From: Deltaproteobacteria bacterium SG8_13
GTDB taxonomy: Bacteria; Desulfobacterota; Desulfobacteria; Desulfobacterales; SG8-13
DNA length: 64,000 bases
Assembly: GCA_001303025.1 (NCBI GenBank)
Contig: LJNK01000003.1
Coordinates: 1 to 64,000 of the forward strand
Direction of reading: 5' to 3'
Part shown: positions 41,728 through 50,645 of the stretch, piece by piece
Layout: each line of letters begins with the position of its first letter
How positions within the stretch are numbered: the stretch's first letter is position 1
The notes under the pieces: generated by a model
Database searches by the model: none
What the model was told of the DNA's origin: nothing
What the model saw: the letters and a program-made list of their open reading frames with translations, nothing else
Translations under genes and position numbers: made by a program

Positions 41728-42039
41728 TCAATTGGTTGAAATGGATTTCAGAATACCGTCGACGGCCGAAAGAATGGTGGTGACATCCTCGCTGGAAACA
41801 TCCGAAAACCAGATCTTCTGGGGGTAGAGAATCACATTGGGGCCATCGGCACATAGACCCATGCAGCCGCACTGCGATACTCGCACCTGCGGCCGCCAGC
41901 CTCTGTTGACGACTTCTTCCTTCAACCTTTTACGGATGGCCGGATTGTTGCCGTCTGCGCAAGATTTTCGCTGTCCATGGCGATCATTGACACATACAAA
42001 AATATGGCAGGCATACGGTGATTCTTTTTTTGCGGCCAT
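41728..42039 (-). CDS. Thioredoxin-like [2Fe-2S] ferredoxin
   Basis: A 103-residue member of the thioredoxin-fold 2Fe-2S family (NuoE/HydA-like electron carriers). Cluster ligands follow the C-x(10-12)-C ... C-x3-C plan: FVCVNDRHGQRKSC, then GCMGLC, followed by ADGPNVILYP. These proteins carry electrons to or from hydrogenases and dehydrogenases; the partner is unknown. GGGAGG is eight bases before ATG. The DUF4136 gene lies upstream on the same strand with just 15 bases between, so co-transcription is possible. Confidence 0.9.
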   Translation of the reverse strand: MAAKKESPYACHIFVCVNDRHGQRKSCADGNNPAIRKRLKEEVVNRGWRPQVRVSQCGCMGLCADGPNVILYPQKIWFSDVSSEDVTTILSAVDGILKSISTN

Positions 42040-42054
42040 AAAGATCCTCCCTTA

Positions 42055-42621
42055 TCATTTTGGCTGCGGTGGAAATTGCTTCAAGATCCTGTCGACCGTT
42101 TGATCGACATCGGCAGTGAGCTGCTCCGGATTTGATCGGCGGGGCATCCGGCGCGTTCCGGTTCCCCTCCAGAGCAAGCTGCCGCTGCCCGGATCGGTTA
42201 TGTCGATTACCAGCATGCCTTCATCATATTCGCTGACCCCCCCGCCGGTGTTGACCCCCACGCCACCGAAGCTGCCAGAGCTCCCAACGCCGAATCCGAC
42301 ACTTGTCCTGACGCGCTCGGACCCGATCTTTTTCCGGATCTGAAATACATATGAGACCGCAAAATCCGGAGTGCCGCCGGAATCCTTCCGGAAGCCGTTT
42401 GCCGAAAGCGTGCGTTCGACCGCCGCTCGAATTCGCGCATCGAGCAAAGGGTTGTCCACCCGAACGTCTCCGGTCTTGATCTGCTGTTCTGATTTCCAGG
42501 CAAACGAATTCAGGCCCGAAAGATCCGTGTTCACGTCATAATCCTGGCCGACCTCCAGCCCGGAACAGCCGAAGACCAGAATCGACACGGTCAGGATGAT
42601 ATATCCTCGAAGCGCTCGCAT
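42055..42621 (-). CDS. DUF4136 family lipoprotein
   Basis: A 188-residue predicted outer-membrane-type lipoprotein: signal peptide MRALRGYIILTVSILVFGC with the lipid Cys in VFGCSG. DUF4136 features are QDYDVNTDLSGLNSFAW at the start of the mature part, AVERTLSANGFRK, DFAVSYVFQIRKK, a Gly-rich stretch, and LVIDITDPGSGSLLWRG. The function of the family is unknown. AAGGAAG stands before ATG 42621; the open frame extends to 42684 without a ribosome site. It follows the fibronectin-type gene by 59 bases. Confidence 0.88.
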   Translation of the reverse strand: MRALRGYIILTVSILVFGCSGLEVGQDYDVNTDLSGLNSFAWKSEQQIKTGDVRVDNPLLDARIRAAVERTLSANGFRKDSGGTPDFAVSYVFQIRKKIGSERVRTSVGFGVGSSGSFGGVGVNTGGGVSEYDEGMLVIDITDPGSGSLLWRGTGTRRMPRRSNPEQLTADVDQTVDRILKQFPPQPK

Positions 42622-42680
42622 CGGCTTCCTTTCGCGAAAGCGGATCGATGTGTGTCCGGATAACACGGCGGATGGGAGGA

Positions 42681-43103
42681 TCACACGAATTGCAGTTTTC
42701 GGACCGGGGATTCATCTTCATCCGGTTCCGGCGCGGACACCTCTGCTTCAGGGACTTGCGAAGCTGTTTCGGGGTCCTGGATCGAAACAAACTCCTTCAT
42801 GGTCTCCATCTTCAGGCCCTGCGGCGCTTCCGGTACGCTGAACTGGTAAGGGGCGAAAAGGGTCGCCATGTCGGATTCATTGCCGAGCTCATCGATGGCA
42901 GTGATGCCGAATTCGATCGCCCCGTTTGCAGGGGTAAAGGCTGCAACGTCATCGGGCAGAACAATCTCGGTAACGTTATTCAAGCGAACGCAGCTGGAAT
43001 GGTATCCAACCCCTCCGCCGACGGACCAGTAGAGTTTATAGCCGACCACCTGGGAAGAATTGGAGGCTTTCCAGCTGAGTCGTCTCTTTTTCATTTTCGC
43101 CAT
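42681..43103 (-). CDS. Fibronectin type III-like small protein
   Basis: A 140-residue protein with one fibronectin type III-like domain: LSWKASNSSQVVGYKLYWS, ending with FGITAIDELGNESDMA, the usual C-terminal strands. The tail is acidic and Pro-rich (EAEVSAPEPDEDES). There is no signal peptide, which is odd because such domains are commonly extracellular. GGAGAG is six bases before ATG 43103. It follows parA by 118 bases and precedes DUF4136 on the same strand. The role is unknown. Confidence 0.75.
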   Translation of the reverse strand: MAKMKKRRLSWKASNSSQVVGYKLYWSVGGGVGYHSSCVRLNNVTEIVLPDDVAAFTPANGAIEFGITAIDELGNESDMATLFAPYQFSVPEAPQGLKMETMKEFVSIQDPETASQVPEAEVSAPEPDEDESPVRKLQFV

Positions 43104-43221
43104 CACCCACTCTCCTTTTCCAAGGAACCTGTCGGCTCACCGGCATCGCGCCCCGGTATCGGGTTCCCGTCCACCGGGAATGCGGGGGAGTCTGAATACA
43201 GCTGCTGCGGGCAGGCCCGGT

Positions 43222-43941
43222 TTATACCGAGTACAGCGTTTGCCAGTGCGGCGTTTGACCGTGCTCGCTGTCCTGCACCACTGCATCCGCTGTGACGCCG
43301 ATGTTTTCCTCGTTGCCAAGCATTTTGGGCGAGATTTCTTCGAACAGACTTTCGATCTCCAGCATTGCCTTGCTGCCGGGAGCATATTGCATCACCGACA
43401 CGCCGGATGTCATCGAATCGACGTAGGCCACTCTCTGGCACAGCTCCGACTGGAAAATCTCCGTATCGAAAACTTCCATGGCTTCCCTGGCTTCCCTTCC
43501 CACGCGGGTTCCGGGAATTTTCCGACTGACCAGCAATTGGGCTTTCAGATCGGGATTTTCCCGCTGCACTTCGGAAATCATCTCCAGCGTTCCCCAGCAG
43601 GACCAAATGTCCAGCGGACTCGGACTCAAAGGTACAATGACCAGATCGGAAACCGCCAGAACCGAACGGGATATTTCTCCGATGGCCGGTGGTGCATCGA
43701 TCACAATGTGATCGTAGCGGTGCAGCAGCGTCTCGATGTCGGCCGGCCTGACCGGGTCCGGATGATGGATGACCTCGATCGCCTGATTTTCTTCAACATC
43801 ATGCCATTGAGTCGCGCTCCCCTGGGGATCGGTATCGAGCAGCACCAGGTTGAAGTTGTTCCTGCTGAGCATGGCAGCCAGATTGATCGCAACGGTAGTT
43901 TTACCGACTCCACCCTTCTGGTTCACGACACTGATGATCAT
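43222..43941 (-). CDS. ParA family ATPase (orphan)
   Basis: A 239-residue ParA/MinD-type ATPase: deviant Walker A QKGGVGKTT at residues about 8-16, LLDTDPQGSATQW (Walker A'), and IVIDAPPAIGE (Walker B). These ATPases position DNA or large protein assemblies. No parB or parS-like site is adjacent, so it may be an orphan for cargo other than the chromosome. GGAGGG is six bases before ATG 43941; the frame's extension to 44055 is upstream leader. The promoter at 44017-44045 is well formed. Confidence 0.9.
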   Translation of the reverse strand: MIISVVNQKGGVGKTTVAINLAAMLSRNNFNLVLLDTDPQGSATQWHDVEENQAIEVIHHPDPVRPADIETLLHRYDHIVIDAPPAIGEISRSVLAVSDLVIVPLSPSPLDIWSCWGTLEMISEVQRENPDLKAQLLVSRKIPGTRVGREAREAMEVFDTEIFQSELCQRVAYVDSMTSGVSVMQYAPGSKAMLEIESLFEEISPKMLGNEENIGVTADAVVQDSEHGQTPHWQTLYSV

Positions 43942-44016
43942 TACGGCCCTCCTCTTCTTGTTGTACTCGGGATTGATTGATGCTTGAAAGCCGGACAGGC
44001 AGCGACAAACGACTCC

Positions 44017-44045
44017 CCCATACAACCAATTAAAGGCTTTGTCAA
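44017..44045 (-). promoter_or_regulatory. Promoter of the ParA-family gene
   Basis: On the minus strand TTGACA (44040-44045) and TATGGG (44017-44022) are exactly 17 bases apart. The predicted start is about 70 bases before the parA start codon. The surrounding DNA is AT-rich. Confidence 0.55.
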
Positions 44046-44135
44046 CCGAAACCACATTATATAGAAGAAAAATCTGATGTATTTACCAATATATTGTGGC
44101 TGCCGGCATACCGGAAGGGAAGCAAAGAATGTGGG

Positions 44136-45152
44136 TCAAAGAAGACGGTGCGGCAGGCTTTCGATTTTAGCGGCCGGAGTGATTCGGATGAAATCGAGTT
44201 TGCGCTGCAGCTCCCTGATAGAAGACGCCCCACCGTATGTCAGCCCGGAGCGCAGTCCGCCGATAATATCGGCGACGATCTCGTCCTCGTTTTCCCGATA
44301 CGGAACTGTAGTGGAAATCCCCTCGGCCGTTTTCCACTCCGCCATACCGCCGTGATAATCGCTGTGAGCCTCGCTGCTGGCCATGCCGCGATAGACCTTG
44401 ACTTGCGCCTCCTGGCCGCACGCGCTCTTTTCGCTGACCACCGGGCCGGGGGTCGGCCGTGTGCCGGCCAGCATGCTGCCCAACATCACGAAATCTGCAC
44501 CGAACGCCAGCGCTTTAACGATGTCGCCGGGTGTGCGGATGCCGCCGTCGGCAACGATGGAACGATCGACTCTCGCACAGTTTTTGATGGCCGTCAGGTT
44601 GGGGACGCCAAAACCCGTTTTGATCCGGGTCGTGCAAACCGCACCGCCTCCGATACCTACCTTGACGATGTCGGCGCTGCAGGAAGCCAGGTAGTCCGCT
44701 CCGGCATAAGTAGCCACATTGCCGGCCATAATACAGGCTGTTTTCCCCAGCATATCCCGGATTTGTTTGAGGGTACGGCCCACATACCGGGCATGCGCAT
44801 GGGCAACATCGACGCAGAACCGATCGGCACCTGCATCCCGCAGCGCCTCCGCTCTTGTCAGGTCGCTTTCCGAACAACCGACGGAGGCAAAAACCGGATA
44901 TTCGCAGGCTTTGAAGATCCGTACGTTTTCCTCTATCGGCATGAATCGGTGCAGCACGCCGATTCCACCCTTCGCGCCGATATAGTTGGCCATTTCCGAC
45001 TCGGTAATCGTGTCCATGTTCGCCGTCAACACCGGCAGCGCAAGGGAAAGCTTGCCGGTTTTGCATGTCATGGAAATATCCACGACTCGCCGCGATTCCC
45101 AGTGATTGTAAGAGGGAACCAGCAGTACATCGTCATAAGTGATAGCATCCAT
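44136..45152 (-). CDS. guaC: GMP reductase (IMPDH/GMPR family)
   Basis: GMP reductase converts GMP to IMP with NADPH. The 338-residue TIM-barrel protein lacks the CBS domains of IMP dehydrogenase. The catalytic Cys loop is GIGGGAVCTTRIKTGFG, and the C-terminal half has MASSEAHSDYHGGMAEWKTAEGI and GGLRSGLTYGGASSIREL, both closer to GMP reductase than to IMPDH. A CBS-less IMPDH-like enzyme is the alternative. AGGAGG is eight bases before ATG. It follows the DUF454 gene by 16 bases and is likely co-transcribed with it. Confidence 0.85.
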   Translation of the reverse strand: MDAITYDDVLLVPSYNHWESRRVVDISMTCKTGKLSLALPVLTANMDTITESEMANYIGAKGGIGVLHRFMPIEENVRIFKACEYPVFASVGCSESDLTRAEALRDAGADRFCVDVAHAHARYVGRTLKQIRDMLGKTACIMAGNVATYAGADYLASCSADIVKVGIGGGAVCTTRIKTGFGVPNLTAIKNCARVDRSIVADGGIRTPGDIVKALAFGADFVMLGSMLAGTRPTPGPVVSEKSACGQEAQVKVYRGMASSEAHSDYHGGMAEWKTAEGISTTVPYRENEDEIVADIIGGLRSGLTYGGASSIRELQRKLDFIRITPAAKIESLPHRLL

Positions 45153-45168
45153 ATCCGCGCCTCCTGTT

Positions 45169-45687
45169 TCAGGTGCAGTCAGCCTGCCGGCAACCTGTCA
45201 TTGCGTGCCGGTCGGATTCGTCCGAACCACCGACGACATTTTCATCGGGCCCGCCGGCGGGCTGCATTGTTTTACGGCTTACGATGAAAATCGAAACCCC
45301 GCAAGCAATGGCAAGCAGCAACAATCGCAACCACAGCACGTCCACAAATATGAATGCCGAACAGAGGATGGATGTCCACAAAACCGCCAAGGTCGTGATT
45401 TTTGCTCTTCGGGGCATCCCTGAACGGCCCTCTACTGCACGAAGATAGGTGCCCAGGATGCGGTGGTGTCGAAGCCAACGGTCAAGGCGATCAGAGCTGC
45501 GAACAAAGCATGCAGCTGCCAGCAGCAGAAAGATCGTCGTCGGCATGACGGGCAAGAAAATGCCGAGGACCCCCAGGGCTACAAAACCGATGCCTGCCGC
45601 AATGAGAATCAGCTGCACGGTTTTCGATCTGACCGATGGCGTAGCGGAATCAGTTGCTGTCGTTGACGCTGGACGGGAGTCTGCCAT
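45169..45687 (-). CDS. DUF454 (YbaN-like) membrane protein
   Basis: A 172-residue inner-membrane protein. It has the DUF454 signature GFVALGVLGIFLPVMPTTIFLLLAAACFVRSSDRL, then RWLRHHRILGTYLRAV and a second helical pair LAVLWTSILCSAFIFVDVLWLRLLLL. The function is unknown. The C-terminal tail, rich in Gly, Asp and Cys, is not conserved-looking. It is 16 bases upstream of guaC on the same strand. Nothing in the sequence links the two functionally. Confidence 0.9.
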   Translation of the reverse strand: MADSRPASTTATDSATPSVRSKTVQLILIAAGIGFVALGVLGIFLPVMPTTIFLLLAAACFVRSSDRLDRWLRHHRILGTYLRAVEGRSGMPRRAKITTLAVLWTSILCSAFIFVDVLWLRLLLLAIACGVSIFIVSRKTMQPAGGPDENVVGGSDESDRHAMTGCRQADCT

Positions 45688-46268
45688 GAAATCACCTCAA
45701 AGGTAAAGTCGCACGCGTTGTCACATTTCCGTTTTCTCTCGTGAAATATAGGCCCTGCCGCGAAAAGTACAAGGGCGGCTGGCAAAAAGCGGCAGGGTTT
45801 TGGAGCCAAACCGGTTTCCGGACGTCATTGCGACAGCGGCTGCAGATGCGCCGTCCCATTTGTATTTACCCGCCGCAGGCCACCGTTTTCCCGTTTACCA
45901 TTTCTGCATGCATGGTCCATGTGCTGAAACCGTACAACCCGCTGAAGCCCTTTGACACAAATCTTTATTTGTATTACGTTATTTTATCGACCCCTGAATC
46001 GGCCTTTCCTCTTCTTGGTGGCTGCTCGCATCCTGTTACACCTGTGCCTGATGCGCTCACCGGTATCGTATTTGCCGGGCAGCCGGTCGGCTGGACCCGA
46101 TCGGATCGGCAACTGTTTGCAGCTGGCTCCCATTGCCAATGAGGCCTGGACTGCGGCTGCCTCCATCCACAAGAATTGTGGCCGGTGGAAACCGAGCCCG
46201 GCAGTGTTTCCCCGTGTGTCAGAGGACCTGAATCTGCTCCTCCCAACCGTAAAAAAAGGAGGTGTCAT
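45688..46268. other. 581-base divergent intergenic region
   Basis: This region lies between DUF454 (minus) and the universal stress gene (plus). A promoter-like TTGACA (45952-45957) with TACGTT 17 bases on (45975-45980) sits in an AT-rich stretch about 290 bases before the stress gene. An open frame at 45741-46142 lacks protein-like composition and a ribosome site. I see no other feature. Confidence 0.45.
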
Positions 46269-47222
46269 ATGAAGGTGGAATTCAGGCGGATCGTTTGCGC
46301 GACAGATTTGTCGGATTTGTCGAATCAAGCGGTTCACTACGGCAGCTCGTTGGCCGCGCGATTCGAAGCCGTGCTTATCCTGTGCCACGTTATCGACCTG
46401 CCGGTGGTCTCGGTGCACGGCGCCGCTTATGTTTACCCCCAGGATTACGTAGAAGGGTTGAAAGAAGATGCCTTGCAGAAACTGGACGCTTTGGTGAAAG
46501 GCCGGAAAGTCAACTGGCGGCCTGCGGTCATCGCCGGGCCCGTGGCATCCACCCTCTGCAACCTGGCAGACAGTGAAAAGGCCGATCTGGTCATCGCTGC
46601 GACGCACGGCCGTTCCGGTTTGAAACGCTGGATACTAGGGTCGGTTACCGAACGGCTGATGCGAACCGTTCCCTGCCCCTTGATGTCGATTACCCCTTTC
46701 GCCGGCAAGAGTGACCCCGTTTTATCCGAGCCGGTGCAATTCAAGAACATCCTGGTGGGTTGCGATTTTTCCGAAGATTCCGCAGCAGCCCTGGAAAGCG
46801 CGATCAGTTTGGCCCAGGAATACCAGGCCCGACTGCATCTGGTGCATGTCCTCGAACCGGTCGCATACAGAGAGGTTTTGCTGTCTCCCGGTGTCATGGA
46901 CAGGGTGCGTGTGAACCTAAACGCGAAGTTGACCGAACAGCTGCAAGCCCTGGTCCCGGAAGAGGTGGACAACTGGTGCGAGGTTAAAACCAACTGCCTG
47001 GCGGGTAAACCGTATGAAGAGCTGATAAAATACGCCACCATTCATGCCATCGATCTGATCGTGCTGGGGATCCGGGGAAGAAGTCTGGTGGATTCCATGC
47101 TGCTGGGGGCCACCACCGATCGGGTGGTCCGCAAGTCGAGGTGCCCGGTCCTATCGGTGGGGCCCATGCTGGACCGCACGGCGGCGGACGCGGCGCCACC
47201 GGCAGCCGAACAACAGGGCTAA
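46269..47222 (+). CDS. Tandem universal stress protein (UspA-like)
   Basis: A 317-residue protein made of two Usp domains. Domain 1 (1-145) begins RRIVCATDLSDLSNQAVHY and has the ATP-binding-type ATHGRSGLKRWILGSVTERLMR. Domain 2 (about 158-302) begins KNILVGCDFSEDSAAALE and has LGIRGRSLVDSMLLGATTDRVVRKS. Both G-2x-G-9x-G(S/T)-like loops are recognisable, so nucleotide binding is likely. AAGGAGG stands eight bases before ATG 46269; the open frame continues upstream but without family similarity. Usp proteins are induced under starvation or stress. Confidence 0.92.
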   Translation: MKVEFRRIVCATDLSDLSNQAVHYGSSLAARFEAVLILCHVIDLPVVSVHGAAYVYPQDYVEGLKEDALQKLDALVKGRKVNWRPAVIAGPVASTLCNLADSEKADLVIAATHGRSGLKRWILGSVTERLMRTVPCPLMSITPFAGKSDPVLSEPVQFKNILVGCDFSEDSAAALESAISLAQEYQARLHLVHVLEPVAYREVLLSPGVMDRVRVNLNAKLTEQLQALVPEEVDNWCEVKTNCLAGKPYEELIKYATIHAIDLIVLGIRGRSLVDSMLLGATTDRVVRKSRCPVLSVGPMLDRTAADAAPPAAEQQG

Positions 47223-47342
47223 AGATCCTTGAGATGGAAATCCCGTGATGGGGCGAAGGCTTTCAACAGCCGGCACGATGGCGGATACATCGGTGAGATC
47301 GTCGGCGAATCAATTCGCAAGGAAAAAGCCGGCAGATGCTGT

Positions 47343-47726
47343 TTAGCGGCCCGGAACGATAATGCGGGAGTCTTGCTTGCCGCTGCCGGGTGCTATTATC
47401 GAAGAAGTTTGCTTCTCCTTCATTTTCTTCACTTCCTCGGCCAGTTTGTCCACCGCCGCCTGCATGGCCTCCGGAAAATTCTTGAAGGCCTGTTGGAGTT
47501 GTTTGGCCTGAATCACTGCCTGCAGCGGCAACGGCCCATTGGGTGTCAGGATGTTGGTCTCACCGATAAAGATGGTTTTGCGGGTTTTATCCACCGAACC
47601 ATCCGTTTTGACCGGCGTCAGCCGCCGGATAGTGGCCACTTTCAGATCGGTGAAGGACTCTTCCAGGTATAAATTCTGGCGATCCACGGAAAAATCGACC
47701 GATTCGACATCGCGCTCGTTTGCCAT
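47343..47726 (-). CDS. Protein of unknown function
   Basis: A 127-residue soluble protein, MANERDVESVDFSVDRQNLYLEES, then KVATIRRLTPVKTDGSVDKTRKTIFIGETNILTPNG, then an amphipathic helix AVDKLAEEVKKMKEKQ and a short tail. The middle has the look of a conserved beta domain; I recall similar proteins labelled only cytoplasmic protein in sulfate reducers. GGAGAGAG is eight to ten bases before ATG. It is convergent with the stress gene, with no functional hint. Confidence 0.7.
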   Translation of the reverse strand: MANERDVESVDFSVDRQNLYLEESFTDLKVATIRRLTPVKTDGSVDKTRKTIFIGETNILTPNGPLPLQAVIQAKQLQQAFKNFPEAMQAAVDKLAEEVKKMKEKQTSSIIAPGSGKQDSRIIVPGR

Positions 47727-47888
47727 TGAAATGTCTCTCTCCTTAATTTGGTTTGCAACCGGACAGTTTTTTGATCCGTGCGTACCCGCCAGGCTACCAG
47801 ATCCCCGTAATTAAAGCAACCGGCTGGCAGTTTGACCGCAAGCGGTGGGGAAACCCGCCCGCCATTGAAACCCTCGCGATGTCGAAAG

Positions 47889-49154
47889 TCAACGAAATCG
47901 TTGCAGCCCAAATGGGGAAATGTCGATCTGCGGGTCACGTCCGGCCACCAGGTCTGCAATAATTCGACCCGTCGCCGGTGCCAGCGACACGCCCATCATG
48001 CCGTGTCCTGTAGCCACATAAAGGTTGGGACGATCCGGCACCCGGTCGATTACCGGCAGATCGTCAAACATTATGGGCCGCAGGCCAGCCCACTGTTCTG
48101 CCACCGGTTCTGCGGGTGGATCTCGCAGGTATTCGCCGGCTGCTTTTCTCAGGTTTTCCAACCTTTTTTTCACCAGATGCGTGCCATGCCCAGAAAACTC
48201 CATCGTCCCGCCGAGTCGACAGCCGTTTCTAAAGGGAGTCGCCACAACGCTGCGCTCTTCGAAGATACAGGGAATCTTCGGGCAACCCAACGAGTTTGCA
48301 AAGGTGATGCTGTATCCCTTGCCCGGCTGCATCGGCAGTCTAACGGCCAGGCCGCGGATGAGCTGCGGGCTCCAGGCACCGGCGGCGATGACGCAAGCAT
48401 CGGCAGTAAATACGCCTCGATCCGTTTGCAACGTGACGGATTCCGGTCGACTCGAAACAAAACGCTGAAAAATACAGTTTTCTTCGAATTGAACCCCGTT
48501 GCGAACCAACAGGTTTTTCCATTCCCGAATAAAGGCATCCGGCCGCAAGTGACTGTCATGGGAATGGTGCCAGCCGCCGTACAGGTCCCCGCGTAGTGAC
48601 GGTTCCAGGTCTGTCAAGGCTGCACCCCTGAATGCCTTCGCCTCTATTCCGAATCTCTCCAGCCCGGCGAGAGTTTGCCCGTATCTCTCCATGTCGGACC
48701 CGCTGCGAAAGACCAGCAGGACTCCTTTGCGTTCATGCTCACCATCAATGCCTTCCGGTTCAAAAAGCTCTTGATAGAGAGCATCCGAATATTGAAGGAT
48801 GCTGGCGCGGGCCCGAACGGCGTGTTCGAGGTGTTGCGGATTGCATTTGGCGGCAAACCGCAGCAGCCAGGCAAGCCGAAACAGGTTCGGGGAAGGCTTC
48901 ACGTACAACGGCGATCCACGCCGAAATATCCGTATCAACTCGTGTCGGATCACTCCGGGGGCACATAACGGCAGAAGGTGGCTGATAAAAATCAGACCAC
49001 AGTTGCCATGGGACGCACCGGAGCCCACTGTTTCCCTTTCAATGACCCGCACCGGCTTGCCGTCGACAGACAGGTAGTGGGCACACGCCAGTCCTATAAC
49101 TCCCCCACCGATGACAATGATCTCGTCAGGATTGTTTGGTGCAATCTTCTCCAT
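47889..49154 (-). CDS. FAD-dependent amino-acid oxidoreductase (DadA/DAO-like)
   Basis: A 421-residue DAO-family flavoenzyme that likely oxidises D-amino acids or related amines. The dinucleotide-binding motif IIVIGGGVIGLACAHYLS is at 12-30, with an acidic ERETVGSGASHGNCGLI following. The C-terminal FAD block is EQWAGLRPIMFDDLPVIDR and LYVATGHGMMGVSLAPATG. It resembles D-amino-acid dehydrogenase (DadA) in length and layout, but glycine oxidase or proline-linked enzymes are possible. There is no twin-arginine signal. It stands alone on the minus strand, divergent from fabH. Confidence 0.85.
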   Translation of the reverse strand: MEKIAPNNPDEIIVIGGGVIGLACAHYLSVDGKPVRVIERETVGSGASHGNCGLIFISHLLPLCAPGVIRHELIRIFRRGSPLYVKPSPNLFRLAWLLRFAAKCNPQHLEHAVRARASILQYSDALYQELFEPEGIDGEHERKGVLLVFRSGSDMERYGQTLAGLERFGIEAKAFRGAALTDLEPSLRGDLYGGWHHSHDSHLRPDAFIREWKNLLVRNGVQFEENCIFQRFVSSRPESVTLQTDRGVFTADACVIAAGAWSPQLIRGLAVRLPMQPGKGYSITFANSLGCPKIPCIFEERSVVATPFRNGCRLGGTMEFSGHGTHLVKKRLENLRKAAGEYLRDPPAEPVAEQWAGLRPIMFDDLPVIDRVPDRPNLYVATGHGMMGVSLAPATGRIIADLVAGRDPQIDISPFGLQRFR

Positions 49155-49527
49155 TCCGCTCCCGGGTTTTTTCCTGCTTCGATTACCGATGAGACAACCG
49201 ACGAGCCCGGCTCGCCGCGCCAGCCGCTTTCAATGCCGCTGACCTGCGGATTTCTCTCATCTGCAGGCGAAGGGATCGTTTGCTCTCGAGATGGTCGATT
49301 CAAGTAAAACTCTCATCCAGAACCCCATTACCGTAGATCCTTTGCCTTCACAAGTCGTAATTGCCGCCGGTGCCTGCCGGAAACAGCCGCCGTAGCGTGC
49401 TGCCAGCAAAGTCGTTGCGAATTTCCACCCAAATGGTTATGTTACCACTGTTTTATGCCAAAGCACCTCTGCAGATGATTGACCGTGCAAATCCGGAGCA
49501 CGGGCTCCGGAAGCGAAAGGGTGACAG
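49155..49527. other. 373-base divergent intergenic region
   Basis: This lies between the amino-acid oxidase gene and fabH. It should hold both promoters, but I find none with good -35 and -10 matches. No gene, RNA or repeat is seen. Confidence 0.4.
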
Positions 49528-50541
49528 ATGCATTACGTAGCCAGAATCACCGGAACCGGTTCGGCGTTCCCGGAAAACCGGCTGACAAACGATGACATCG
49601 CGCTGAGATTGACACAAGTCGGTCTGGAAACCAGCGACCAGTGGATTCGGGATCGAACCGGCATCGTCGAGCGGCGGATTTCGAATGTGGAAAACAGCGC
49701 TGAAACCAATTCATCTCTTGGCGAACGGGCCGCCCGAAATGCGCTGGAAATGGCTGGACGCAAACCGGATGATATCGATCAGATCATCTACGCCACCTGC
49801 TCTCCGGACACCCTCATTCCCGCAACCGGATGCTGGTTGCAAAGTAAAATCAGGGCACGCAACGCCTGGGCCATGGATATCAATGCCGCCTGTTCGGGTT
49901 TTGTTTACGGAACCATCATCGCCGAACAGTTTATTCGAACGGGTCGCTCGAAAACCGTGCTGGTAGTTGGTGCCGAGGTGTTAAGTCAATTTGTCAACTG
50001 GCATGACCGCACGATTTGCATCCTGTTCGGCGACGGTGCCGGTGCGGCCATCGTGGAGCGTGAATCGGCCAAGTCATCGCAACGGATCATATCCAGTCAC
50101 CTGGTTTCGGACGGAACGCTGACCGAGCTTCTTCATGTCCCGGCAGGTGGGTCCAACATGGAAGTGACACCCGATCGCTACGAACGCAACCTTAACAAGA
50201 TGCAGATGAACGGCCGCGAGATCTTCAAGGTCGCCGTCCGGACCCTTACCGAATGCGCACTTCGTTCCATCGAACAATGGGGAATGCGGGCGGACCGGTT
50301 GGACTGGTTTGTGCCGCACCAGGCCAATCTTCGTATCATCGAGGCGGTGGCCAATCGTCTCGGATTCTCAATGGATAAAGTGGTAATCAACCTGGATCGT
50401 TACGGCAACACATCCGCAGCGACGATTCCGACGGCGCTCGACGAGGCGATTCGAGACGGTCGCATCCAGCCCGGACAAACCGTGCTGGTGGACGCCTTCG
50501 GAGCTGGTTTGACAGCCGGCGGCCTTCTCTTCCGCTGGTAA
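49528..50541 (+). CDS. fabH: 3-oxoacyl-[ACP] synthase III (KASIII)
   Basis: FabH condenses acetyl-CoA with malonyl-ACP to start fatty-acid synthesis. The 337-residue product has the triad: Cys122 in NAACSGF, His in VPHQANLRI and Asn in DRYGNTSAATIP, plus TGIVERRI near the N-terminus and FGAGLTAGG at the C-terminus. Its length is normal. It is not in a fab cluster (no plsX, fabD or acpP nearby), so a role in a special lipid or a fatty-acid side route is possible. AAGGGTG is seven bases before ATG. Confidence 0.92.
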   Translation: MHYVARITGTGSAFPENRLTNDDIALRLTQVGLETSDQWIRDRTGIVERRISNVENSAETNSSLGERAARNALEMAGRKPDDIDQIIYATCSPDTLIPATGCWLQSKIRARNAWAMDINAACSGFVYGTIIAEQFIRTGRSKTVLVVGAEVLSQFVNWHDRTICILFGDGAGAAIVERESAKSSQRIISSHLVSDGTLTELLHVPAGGSNMEVTPDRYERNLNKMQMNGREIFKVAVRTLTECALRSIEQWGMRADRLDWFVPHQANLRIIEAVANRLGFSMDKVVINLDRYGNTSAATIPTALDEAIRDGRIQPGQTVLVDAFGAGLTAGGLLFRW

Positions 50542-50645
50542 GAGAAAATCCACCGGCAGCCAACCGCGGCCGTTTCAGGGCCCTGTGGCAACGACTCTTG
50601 CTGGCTGCAGCGAACGGCCGGTGATCGGGTTACCAGGAGGGTTTC

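Noticed and set aside
45741-46142. 133-codon frame upstream of the universal stress gene
   Set aside because: No Shine-Dalgarno, irregular composition and no recognisable family.
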